Positions 1 through 7,091 of a DNA stretch of 64,000 nucleotides are shown piece after piece. Position 1 is the first letter of the stretch; every line of letters starts with the position of its first letter. The notes beneath the pieces are model-generated. The model did no database searches. It saw only the letters and a program-made list of their open reading frames with translations, and was not told the DNA's origin. The position numbers were made by a program, and so were the translations under genes. Source of the DNA: Dyadobacter sp. CY312. Its GTDB lineage: Bacteria > Bacteroidota > Bacteroidia > Cytophagales > Spirosomataceae. The stretch is from NCBI RefSeq assembly GCF_021390535.1, contig NZ_JAJUXG010000007.1, forward strand, positions 1 to 64,000, given 5' to 3'.

Positions 1-86
1 TTTACGATTTCTGGCTGGATAATCCGGAGGATGGTTCGTTGAGGCATTTAGAGTTCAAGGATCCGCGATTACAGCATAAAAATTAG
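1..86 (+). CDS. C-terminal fragment of an unrecognised protein
   Basis: An open frame enters from the left edge and stops with TAG at 84-86. The last 27 residues are visible, running from YDFWLDNPEDG to DPRLQHKN. It is the 3' end of a gene that starts outside the window. The tail is rich in charged and aromatic residues and I do not recognise the family. A small hairpin (CCTGC 87-91 / GCAGG 99-103) lies right after the stop. Confidence 0.6.
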   Translation, partial: YDFWLDNPEDGSLRHLEFKDPRLQHKN

Positions 87-109
87 CCTGCTATTTATGC
101 AGGAATGGA

Positions 110-117
110 TAACTTTG
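110..117 (+). promoter_or_regulatory. -7 element of the LysR gene promoter
   Basis: TAACTTTG fits the Bacteroidota -7 consensus TAnnTTTG and lies 26 bases before the ATG at 144. No good -33 TTG is present at the usual distance (a CTG sits at 88-90), so the promoter is only half supported. Confidence 0.45.
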
Positions 118-143
118 GGCAATAACATCCTAGCGTTAACCCA

Positions 144-1043
144 ATGTTATCATTTCGACATCAGGTTTTTTTTGAAGTTGCAAATCTGCTCAGTTTTACG
201 AAAGCGAGCCAGGTGCTTAATCTAAGTCAGCCTGCCATAAGCAAGCATATCAAAGCGCTGGAAGAACTGTATAAAACCAGTTTATTTGAAAGAATTGGCG
301 GAGGAATCAAACTTACAACACAGGGACAAATTCTTCTGTCACATTTGCAGCAAGCCAGAGAAATTCAGATCCGGCTGGAGTACGAGCTAAGTACGCAGCA
401 GGACGAATATAATGCAAAAGGAGCATTGCGACTTGGCGCCAGCACAACTGTAACGCTTTATATTATTCCAGAAATTCTTTCCGCTTTTCGTCGAAAATAT
501 CCAAATGTTCATATCACTTTGTTGAACCGGAATTCTGAAAATGTTTTGGCCGCACTCAGTAAAAATGAAATTGATCTTGGAATAATTGAAGGTGAAACCA
601 AAACAACCTCAATTAGTTATAAATATTTTTTGTCTGATGAAGTGATCGTTGTTTGTTCGCCTAAAAGCGAACTTTGGCACCGGGAATCAATCGGTTTACA
701 TGAGCTCAGGAACTTTCCGGTGGCTTTGCGGGAACGCGGATCAGGTACTTTGGCTTCTGTCAAATCAGCACTGGAAGAGCGGGATTTCAAGCTTTCTGAT
801 TTAAAGAATAATATCTCGCTTAGTGGTACTGAAGCGTTAAAGAACTTTCTAATTGTTGATGATTGTATTGGTTTTTTGCCACTTCGTTCAGTACAAAAGG
901 AGCTTGCTGCCGGAACGCTGAAACAGGTTTTTGTTGATGGACTACATATCAGCAGACAGTTCTTTTTTATACAAAGGCACGGTTCCGAAAATGATCCATT
1001 TAGCCAGGCTTTTGTTCGGTTTGCTTCTAATGTCATAACTTAA
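144..1043 (+). CDS. LysR-family transcriptional regulator
   Basis: The 299-residue protein has the usual LysR length. Residues 5-65 form the winged helix-turn-helix (FTKASQVLNLSQPAISKHIKAL), and residues about 90-299 form the two-lobed effector-binding domain (start GALRLGASTTV). Such proteins bind T-N11-A sites and switch a neighbouring gene in response to a small ligand. The next gene, a PLP enzyme of the threonine synthase family, follows in the same direction with its own promoter flanked by inverted repeats including a T-N11-A box. It is therefore the likely target, although LysR genes more often sit divergent to their target. The ligand cannot be read from sequence. Confidence 0.9.
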   Translation: MLSFRHQVFFEVANLLSFTKASQVLNLSQPAISKHIKALEELYKTSLFERIGGGIKLTTQGQILLSHLQQAREIQIRLEYELSTQQDEYNAKGALRLGASTTVTLYIIPEILSAFRRKYPNVHITLLNRNSENVLAALSKNEIDLGIIEGETKTTSISYKYFLSDEVIVVCSPKSELWHRESIGLHELRNFPVALRERGSGTLASVKSALEERDFKLSDLKNNISLSGTEALKNFLIVDDCIGFLPLRSVQKELAAGTLKQVFVDGLHISRQFFFIQRHGSENDPFSQAFVRFASNVIT

Positions 1044-1054
1044 AGTTATAGCGT

Positions 1055-1111
1055 ATGCTCAAATAGCATTTGCATTGGTATTTTCATGACTCTAATTTTG
1101 TTTATGCAAAT
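1055..1111 (+). promoter_or_regulatory. Promoter and operator-like repeats of the threonine-synthase-like gene
   Basis: TTTG at 1069-1072 and TAATTTTG at 1093-1100, 20 bases apart, match the Bacteroidota -33/-7 promoter. Immediately upstream is ATGC-N7-GCAT (1055-1069), a T-N11-A LysR-type box. An 8-bp inverted repeat, ATTTGCAT (1068-1075) and ATGCAAAT (1104-1111), brackets the core promoter. The predicted transcript start (about 1107) lies downstream of the ATG at 1086, which argues that the real start codon is 1122. Confidence 0.6.
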
Positions 1112-1121
1112 ACCAGACGTT

Positions 1122-2312
1122 ATGATAAAAACTGATCTGCTAACCTCGCACATCACACACCTTGAATGTGCTGTCAGTAAGAAGAAATTTAGCCATCTTG
1201 AAATCCAGACTTTTTCCGCGAGCGATGAAGAAGGTTGGAAATCGCCACTTTATGCAAAATATGGTTCGTTGAAAAACATTGATATAACTGTTTTGAAAGA
1301 CCGCGTATCTTCGCTTTGGCGATATTTTGAATTTCTTCCGGTTCTAAATCCTGAAAACGTAGTCAGTTTGGGAGAAGGGATGACTCCTGTTATCAAACTT
1401 GAAAATTTGGGGAAACAACTTGAAATTCCAAACCTGTTTTTAAAAGATGAATCACTCAATCCGACTGGTTCCTTCAAAGCGCGCGGACAAGCCGTAGCTG
1501 TTTCAAAAATGAAAGAACTTGGGATAAATCGCTGTATCGTGCCAACTGCGGGAAACGCTGGTGGCGCATTAGCCGCTTATTGTGCAAAAGCGAATATCGA
1601 CGTAACGGTGGTGATGCCAAGGCATACTCCGGAAATCTTCAAACTGGAATGCCAATATTTTGGTGCAGAATTGATTCTGGTGGATGGACTGATCAGTGAT
1701 TGCGGGAAAGTGGTAGCGGAAATGAGGTCAAAAGGTGATTATTTTGATGTTTCCACAATGAAGGAGCCATATAGATTAGAAGGCAAAAAAACGATGGGTT
1801 TTGAGATAGCCGAGCAAATGAATTGGGAATTGCCAGACGTTATTTTTTATCCAACGGGAGGAGGAACGGGTTTGATCGGCATCTGGAAGGCATTTCATGA
1901 AATGAAGGAAGCGGGCTGGATTACCGGAAAATTTCCAAAAATGATCGCAGTTCAGACCGCGAATTGTCAGCCAATTGTTTGGTCGTTTGAAGGAAAACAC
2001 GAAAGTTCGGCAGGATATCGGGCAAAAGCTTCTGTGGCAAATGGTCTGGCTGTTCCATTTCCTTTTGCCGAAAAACAGATTTTTCAGGTCTTGAAGGAAT
2101 CAGAAGGCTACGCAATTTCTGTGTCGGAAGAAGAGTTGATGGTTGGTACGAAATCTCTGGCAAAAAATGAAGGCTTGTTTGTTGCTCCGGAAGGAGGGGC
2201 CTTACTTCCGGCCATGATCAAAGCCATTGAAAATAAATGGATTAGTGCTGATGATAAGATTCTGTTACTCAATACCGGAAGTGCTTACAAGTACGCCGAA
2301 AATTTTAAATAA
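1122..2312 (+). CDS. Threonine synthase-like PLP-dependent enzyme
   Basis: The protein is a fold-type II PLP enzyme of about 396 residues. The motif NPTGSFKARG carries the Schiff-base lysine (about Lys119), TAGNAGGALAAY binds the PLP phosphate, and PTGGGTGLIGIW is the glycine loop. Threonine synthase converts O-phosphohomoserine to threonine. The N-terminus lines up with the family zinc-ribbon region (HLECAV) but keeps only one Cys, so the metal site seems lost. I chose ATG 1122 over 1086 because a good promoter lies at 1069-1100. A LysR gene directly upstream is unusual for biosynthetic thrC, so a related activity such as threonine/serine dehydratase or diaminopropionate-type chemistry remains possible. 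Confidence 0.75.
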   Translation: MIKTDLLTSHITHLECAVSKKKFSHLEIQTFSASDEEGWKSPLYAKYGSLKNIDITVLKDRVSSLWRYFEFLPVLNPENVVSLGEGMTPVIKLENLGKQLEIPNLFLKDESLNPTGSFKARGQAVAVSKMKELGINRCIVPTAGNAGGALAAYCAKANIDVTVVMPRHTPEIFKLECQYFGAELILVDGLISDCGKVVAEMRSKGDYFDVSTMKEPYRLEGKKTMGFEIAEQMNWELPDVIFYPTGGGTGLIGIWKAFHEMKEAGWITGKFPKMIAVQTANCQPIVWSFEGKHESSAGYRAKASVANGLAVPFPFAEKQIFQVLKESEGYAISVSEEELMVGTKSLAKNEGLFVAPEGGALLPAMIKAIENKWISADDKILLLNTGSAYKYAENFK

Positions 2313-2360
2313 TTGATAAAAATACGACTTCCTTTCAATTAACCTTTTCAATTAAAATAG

Positions 2361-2409
2361 CCGTTCGATACCGTACACATTTGTACGATTCCGAACGGTT
2401 TTATTTTTA
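2361..2409 (+). terminator. Rho-independent terminator
   Basis: CCGTTCG (2361-2367) pairs with CGAACGG (2392-2398), with an inner CGTAC/GTACG pairing, followed by TTTTATTTTT. It closes the threonine-synthase-like gene. Confidence 0.75.
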
Positions 2410-2562
2410 ACAATAACTGTAACTATTTGATTGTTAGTTGATTGTATTCCTGGCAAGGCTTTTTAAAATATTGGTGGCATAGAGTAGCGAAGCGCAGGTT
2501 TTTTGATTTTAATGCATTGACTACGTTCTTGTGCTTTTCAATCTCATTTATACCAAAATTTT
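2410..2562. other. Leader region before the ABC ATPase gene
   Basis: About 150 bases follow the terminator. The stretch is AT-rich and holds no convincing gene, tRNA or TAnnTTTG promoter element that I can point to. Confidence 0.4.
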
Positions 2563-3225
2563 ATGATCAAGCTCGAAAAGATTTCAAAGTATTACCCGGC
2601 TGGTTTTGGGAAAACATACGTTTTACGCCACATTGATCTGAATATCAAAGAAGGGGAATTTGTTTCGATTATGGGGCCGTCGGGTTCCGGGAAATCGACG
2701 CTTCTACATATCCTCGGTTTGCTTGAAGAGCCTTCGGAAGGAGAGTATCTTTTTTTGGATGAACCCGTTCAAAAGCTGACCGAAAAGAAACGTACAGAGT
2801 TACACCGTCACCACATTGGATTCGTATTTCAGGCTTATCATTTGATCGATGAACTGACGGTTTATGAAAACATAGAAACGCCATTGCTTTACAAAGGAAC
2901 GGGTTCGTCAGAACGTAAAAGTCGCGTAGCCGAGCTCCTGGATCGTTTTAATATGGTCGCCAAAAAAGACCTTTTCCCACACCAGTTATCCGGCGGACAG
3001 CAGCAGCTGGTGGGCGTTGCCAGGGCCATTGTACACAATCCCAAAGTGATTTTTGCTGATGAACCAACAGGGAATCTGCACTCCGAACAGGCTGTGGAAA
3101 TTATGGAATTGTTTCAGAAACTGAATAAAGAAGACAAAGTGACCATCGTTCAGGTTACGCATTCAGAATCAAACGCGACTTACGGCAATCGTGTGGTGCG
3201 CTTGAAAGACGGATGGTTAGCATAA
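2563..3225 (+). CDS. LolD/MacB-type ABC transporter ATP-binding protein
   Basis: This 220-residue nucleotide-binding subunit has Walker A GPSGSGKST (38-46), Q-loop Gln90 (FVFQAYHL), signature LSGGQQQ (142-148), Walker B VIFADEPTG and H-loop THSES. It fits the LolD/MacB group that powers FtsX-fold permeases in lipoprotein release, macrolide efflux or envelope stress. No permease or HlyD-type adaptor is beside it; a TolC-family gene follows after 28 bases. The signature is followed by Leu-Val-Gly (QQQLVGVARA) where the family usually has Arg-Val-Ala, an odd change next to the nucleotide contact. It probably works with a permease encoded elsewhere. Confidence 0.85.
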   Translation: MIKLEKISKYYPAGFGKTYVLRHIDLNIKEGEFVSIMGPSGSGKSTLLHILGLLEEPSEGEYLFLDEPVQKLTEKKRTELHRHHIGFVFQAYHLIDELTVYENIETPLLYKGTGSSERKSRVAELLDRFNMVAKKDLFPHQLSGGQQQLVGVARAIVHNPKVIFADEPTGNLHSEQAVEIMELFQKLNKEDKVTIVQVTHSESNATYGNRVVRLKDGWLA

Positions 3226-3253
3226 GAAGCCTGAGAATAAATATCTATTAGCC

Positions 3254-4564
3254 ATGAAAAAAATATTCCTTTTAATCTGCTGTGTGCCAACATTATTGCA
3301 GGCACAAAGCAGACTAAGTATGCGCGATTGCGTAGAAATGCTTACCAAAAATAACCTTGTTTATAAAGAGGGCAACCTGCAGGCCGAGTCTGCCGAGGCG
3401 CAGCTCAGACAAACCAGGTCGCAGATACTGCCTCAGATTTCAATCGGATTCAACAACAGTATTAACATTGGACGAAGTATTGACCAGTATACCAACGAGT
3501 ATATTGATCAGGTTTACAATTACAGTTCGGTTGGTGCAGGATTTCAGATGCCGGTTTTTCAAGGCGGAAAGTTGCAGAATCAGATCAGACAGAACACGTT
3601 ATTGAAAGAATCGGCGGTCGAAAACAGAACCGCTGTTTTTAACAGACAGGTTGTGTTGCTGATGCAGGGTTATGTGAATGTATTGGCAACCAAAGCGATA
3701 TATGAAGCCGCAGGGCAACAGGTTGAATCGTCACAGATTCAGGTAGATCGTGTTGAAAAGCAGGTTAGCGCCGGCGTGGTTGGAAACAATATTTTGTTTG
3801 AGATAAAGGCGCAGCTTGCCAATGATAAATATGCACAGGTAACGGCTTTAAATAATTATCGCACGGCACGTTTGGCACTGTTTCAACGGATCAATATACC
3901 AGCCAACGATACCCTGGATCTCGAACCACTTACACCTGTTGAGAATGTTCGCGGACAGGTTACGGCAGCAGGGCTTTATGAGTTTGCAAAAACAACTTTT
4001 CCGGAAGCAAAAAGTGCTGATCTGTATCGTAAAAGTTTTGGCTACCAGGTAAAAGCGATCAAAGCTGACAATTTTCCATCATTAACACTTGGAGGCGATT
4101 TTGGTGCATTTTTCGCTTCTACCAATAAAAAACTCGATTATTTTGGACAGATGAACGCGACCCGGAACGGTTCCATGTATGTCCGGCTCAACATCCCGAT
4201 CATGGGGCGATGGGTAACCCGTCCGCGTGTCGAATTTGCCAAAGTGCAGGAACGTCTTGCTCAAAATCTGGAAGAAACCACGGGACAAATCCTGCGTCAG
4301 GCAATAGAACAGGCTGTGCTGGATATGAACACTACAACGGACAAGTTTTCTGCCGCTCAGGGGCAGACAGAATCACTGGCTGCAAATTTCTCCGTTGTCG
4401 AAAGCAAGCTGAATGCAGGCACCGCCAATGTATTTGAATATTCCCTTGCGAAAGCAAATCTTGCCAAAGCCGAGGCAAATGCAATCCAGGCGCGCTACGA
4501 ATATCTGATGCAACAGCGCCTGCTTCAATATTATCAGCAGGGAAATTGGGACGGCGTATTTTGA
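3254..4564 (+). CDS. TolC-family outer-membrane efflux protein
   Basis: The 436-residue protein has a signal peptide (MKKIFLLICCVPTLLQAQ) and two long helical/barrel halves typical of the outer membrane efflux protein family. Examples are SAEAQLRQTRSQILPQISIG near residue 50 and the matching half ending in LLQYYQQGNW. TolC trimers form the outer-membrane duct for tripartite exporters. It is probably co-transcribed with the ABC ATPase upstream (28-base gap). Together they suggest export, but the inner-membrane permease and periplasmic adaptor are missing here. Confidence 0.88.
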   Translation: MKKIFLLICCVPTLLQAQSRLSMRDCVEMLTKNNLVYKEGNLQAESAEAQLRQTRSQILPQISIGFNNSINIGRSIDQYTNEYIDQVYNYSSVGAGFQMPVFQGGKLQNQIRQNTLLKESAVENRTAVFNRQVVLLMQGYVNVLATKAIYEAAGQQVESSQIQVDRVEKQVSAGVVGNNILFEIKAQLANDKYAQVTALNNYRTARLALFQRINIPANDTLDLEPLTPVENVRGQVTAAGLYEFAKTTFPEAKSADLYRKSFGYQVKAIKADNFPSLTLGGDFGAFFASTNKKLDYFGQMNATRNGSMYVRLNIPIMGRWVTRPRVEFAKVQERLAQNLEETTGQILRQAIEQAVLDMNTTTDKFSAAQGQTESLAANFSVVESKLNAGTANVFEYSLAKANLAKAEANAIQARYEYLMQQRLLQYYQQGNWDGVF

Positions 4565-4709
4565 GTGGCTGTTGGTTGTTAGTAACTAGCTGTAAGTCAG
4601 AGTCTTGTTGTTGAAATAGAAATGAAGTAAAAGCAGTTGCTAATAGCCATAAGCTCATAGCTGACAGCTTAAAAGATAGTTAGGTTAAATTTTGGTATCG
4701 GTAATACTT

Positions 4710-4742
4710 AGAGACATTCGCTTGGGATGTCTCTTTTTTTAT
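4710..4742 (+). terminator. Rho-independent terminator after tolC-like gene
   Basis: AGAGACAT (4710-4717) pairs with ATGTCTCT (4727-4734) across a 9-base loop, followed by a run of T. It lies about 145 bases past the stop. The stretch between is made of imperfect words such as AGCTGTAAG and CATAGCTGACAGCTT and has no gene. Confidence 0.8.
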
Positions 4743-4791
4743 ATTTTATGTTAAAAAAAGCAAATGTTTTATCTGGTTACAAAAATGATGT

Positions 4792-4799
4792 TATCTTGC
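4792..4799 (+). promoter_or_regulatory. Probable -7 element for the barrel gene pair
   Basis: TATCTTGC resembles TAnnTTTG with two mismatches, 25 bases before the ATG at 4825 and downstream of a terminator, so a promoter is needed here. No clear -33 TTG is seen. Confidence 0.3.
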
Positions 4800-4824
4800 C
4801 TCAACTATCAAAATAATTTTACAT

Positions 4825-5472
4825 ATGCTAAAAAATCTTCTTTTGAGTGCACTTGGCTGTACACTTTTACATTTTCCTGTGAAAGCTCAGCTCGAAAAAG
4901 GTACAAAGTACTTTGGTGGCACAATTAGCTTCGATGGAACCAGGCAGAAATCTCCGGGTACGCTTGGGAGCAAGATTCATACTATTAATATAAATCCATC
5001 TCTGCAATTCGGTACGTTTATCAAGGACAATCGCCTTATAGGGATTGGAATTGGGACAAGCAACTCTATTACCAAAGGTTCAGTTGAGAATCCGAGTGGT
5101 ACGGACAAGTTTACCAGAAGCGATAATTCTTATTATTTGGCTCCTTATATAAGGCATTATATGCCACTTGGAGCAAAATGGGCTATGTTTCTGACTTCCT
5201 CTGCACAGGTGGCCTGGTTGAATAACAAAACCAAGATAGGTACTGTTAATGATTCCGAAAATGGCTTTTCGGTTGGTTTGAATATCAAGCCAGGGATTGC
5301 TTACTGGATTACGTCTCGTTTCTCTCTGGAATCGGACATTAACTTGCTTTCGCTTAATGCTGGATACAAAGATCTAGCCGATAGACAAGATTTTAGTTTT
5401 AGCTCAGGTGTTACGAGCAATTTCAACAGCTATTTGTCGGTGAGAGCTTCATGGTATTTCAAAAAGCAATAA
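4825..5472 (+). CDS. Outer-membrane beta-barrel protein (porin-like)
   Basis: The 215-residue protein has a signal peptide ending near VKAQ (residues 1-22). Alternating aromatic/polar strands follow (TKYFGGTISFDG, LQFGTFIKDNRLIGIGIG, YYLAPYIRHYMPLG), and it ends in WYFKK, a C-terminal aromatic strand. This fits the small outer-membrane barrel (OmpA-like/PorT-like) superfamily. The specific role is unknown. A second barrel gene follows after 11 bases and the two look like diverged tandem paralogues. Confidence 0.75.
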   Translation: MLKNLLLSALGCTLLHFPVKAQLEKGTKYFGGTISFDGTRQKSPGTLGSKIHTININPSLQFGTFIKDNRLIGIGIGTSNSITKGSVENPSGTDKFTRSDNSYYLAPYIRHYMPLGAKWAMFLTSSAQVAWLNNKTKIGTVNDSENGFSVGLNIKPGIAYWITSRFSLESDINLLSLNAGYKDLADRQDFSFSSGVTSNFNSYLSVRASWYFKKQ

Positions 5473-5483
5473 TATTAGATCAT

Positions 5484-6176
5484 ATGAAAAAGATATTTAT
5501 TCTAACCTGCATTTCGATTTTCGGCGTGAGTGGAATTTTAAAAGCACAGTTTACCGGTAAGCAATATATTGGTGGTGAAGCAGCAGTTAATTTTAATAAT
5601 TCGGATCTTAATAATGACAGATCAGTGAATAACTACGGTTACAACTTTGATATTTCGCTTGGCAAATTCCAATCGGAAACCAGGGCTACGGGGTGGAACC
5701 TGAGCACTTCACTTTCAGGAGCTAAAAATTTCTATCAACTTGACGACACAGGAATACCTATTGAGCGTAAAGGAATTAACCGAGTTGGTGTTGGAGTAGG
5801 GCGCTTTTGGCAATTCTACAAGCATTTTAACAATAATGTAGGAATTTTTGCTGGACCGGGTGTAAATCTGGGTTTTAGTGCATCCAAAGAACTTGACAAT
5901 CAGGGAGGAACCTTTTTTTATGATGTTAAAAGAAATCAGATTAATCTTTCTTTAGGCCTGGCTGCCGGCGTGTATTACAAATTTTCGGATAAATGGTGGG
6001 CTACTGCAAGTTTAGCTTTTGCCAACCCAATTTCCGTAGAATACGTTTTTGCTAAATATAAAGCGCTTAGTAATATTGACGCAGGTTTTAAGCGAAATGA
6101 ACTGAAATATCAATTTAATCCCGGTATCAATCTTCCCAGCGTAGGCTTAGGTGTGCGCTACTTTTACAACCGGTAG
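5484..6176 (+). CDS. Outer-membrane beta-barrel protein, second of a pair
   Basis: The protein has 230 residues from ATG 5484 (MKKIFILTCISIFGVSGILKAQ), a good signal peptide. An upstream start at 5451 would put 11 residues ahead of it and overlap the previous gene. The body shows barrel strands (GKQYIGGEAAVNFNN, RVGVGVGRFWQFY, GVYYKFSDKWWATASLAFA) and ends in GLGVRYFYNR. Its opening after the signal, GKQYIGGE, echoes GTKYFGGT of the upstream barrel, supporting gene duplication. No function can be assigned beyond outer-membrane barrel. Confidence 0.75.
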   Translation: MKKIFILTCISIFGVSGILKAQFTGKQYIGGEAAVNFNNSDLNNDRSVNNYGYNFDISLGKFQSETRATGWNLSTSLSGAKNFYQLDDTGIPIERKGINRVGVGVGRFWQFYKHFNNNVGIFAGPGVNLGFSASKELDNQGGTFFYDVKRNQINLSLGLAAGVYYKFSDKWWATASLAFANPISVEYVFAKYKALSNIDAGFKRNELKYQFNPGINLPSVGLGVRYFYNR

Positions 6177-6215
6177 ATGTCACGCAATAGAAATATATTA
6201 GAAAAGTAAGTTATA

Positions 6216-6260
6216 AAGACTGTGAATGCGCCTTCTTGGTGTATTCACAGTCTTTTTTTG
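6216..6260 (+). terminator. Strong terminator hairpin abutting the next start codon
   Basis: AAGACTGTGAAT (6216-6227) pairs with ATTCACAGTCTT (6243-6254), a perfect 12-bp stem followed by TTTTT. The tract ends about four bases before the ATG at 6263, so it is both the end of the barrel operon and the leader of the SGNH gene. Confidence 0.85.
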
Positions 6261-6262
6261 AA

Positions 6263-6958
6263 ATGAAAAAATACCTTTTTGTAATACTTTTTGCCGGGTT
6301 AGGTGCTTGTCATAAACCCAACTTTGCTTCACTGGATGCTCCCTGGGAGCCGGATTATAAGGTAGATCGCTCCGAAAATTCTATTATTGCTTTTGAAAAA
6401 ATGGATGCGGAGAAAATGCCTGCTGAGGGAGGTATTGTTTTTACAGGAAGTTCGTCATTTACGAACTGGAAACAGGCAGCGAATGATCTGGCTCCGTTGC
6501 CTATTATAAACCGTGGTTTTGGCGGCTCCACATTTCCGGAAGTGATCTTTTACGCCGATCGGGCGATCACCAAATACAAGCCTAAAACCATCGTGATTTA
6601 TTGCGAGAACGATATGTTCGGAGAAAAGAAAAAATCGCCGGAGCAGGTGCGTGATGCTTATGTTGCACTGACGAAACTTGTGCGTGAAAAATTACCTGAC
6701 GTAAGGCTTTATGGCGTTTCATTAAAACCTTCGCCTTCCAGATGGGCAAAACGTGAGGATGTTATCAAAGCCAATAAATTGATTCAGGAATTTATCAAAA
6801 GCGACAAAAAACACGATTACATCGATGTCTGGCCTGTGATGCTGAAAGATGGTCGCCCGGATCCAAGCATATTTCTGAAAGATAGTTTGCATATGAACGA
6901 AGAAGGATATCGCCGGTGGACAAAAATTTTCAAGCCCGTTCTTGAAAAAACGGTGTAG
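6263..6958 (+). CDS. SGNH/GDSL-family hydrolase, lipoprotein
   Basis: From ATG 6263 the protein is 231 residues with a lipoprotein signal (LFAGLGAC, lipidated Cys). SGNH blocks are visible: FTGSSSF with the nucleophile Ser, NRGFGGST with the oxyanion Gly, YCENDMF with the block III Asn, and DSLHMNEEGY with the Asp-His pair. These enzymes deacylate sugars, lipids or peptidoglycan-linked groups; the substrate is not evident. The start at 6263 is fixed by the signal peptide, yet a terminator hairpin ends just four bases upstream, so expression is likely low or controlled. Confidence 0.82.
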   Translation: MKKYLFVILFAGLGACHKPNFASLDAPWEPDYKVDRSENSIIAFEKMDAEKMPAEGGIVFTGSSSFTNWKQAANDLAPLPIINRGFGGSTFPEVIFYADRAITKYKPKTIVIYCENDMFGEKKKSPEQVRDAYVALTKLVREKLPDVRLYGVSLKPSPSRWAKREDVIKANKLIQEFIKSDKKHDYIDVWPVMLKDGRPDPSIFLKDSLHMNEEGYRRWTKIFKPVLEKTV

Positions 6959-7053
6959 AGAAAAGAAACAATTGCGTTCCGGCGCCGGTAGATTTGAAAA
7001 AGTGGGATTAAGGGTATAGGTTTCAAAGTAAAGTCACTATATTGACCAAAAAA

Positions 7054-7061
7054 TACATTTG
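7054..7061 (+). promoter_or_regulatory. -7 element of the FGGY kinase promoter
   Basis: TACATTTG is an exact TAnnTTTG match 30 bases before the ATG at 7092. A clear -33 element is not seen. Confidence 0.5.
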
Positions 7062-7091
7062 GGAATTAATAAGTGATATAGCATTCAAATA

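Noticed and set aside
1086-1121. Upstream ATG for the threonine-synthase-like gene
   Set aside because: The extension would be encoded across the core promoter at 1069-1100, so it cannot be in the transcript from that promoter.
2442-2636. 64-codon open frame before the ABC ATPase gene
   Set aside because: It overlaps the start of the ATPase gene in another frame and has no recognisable product.
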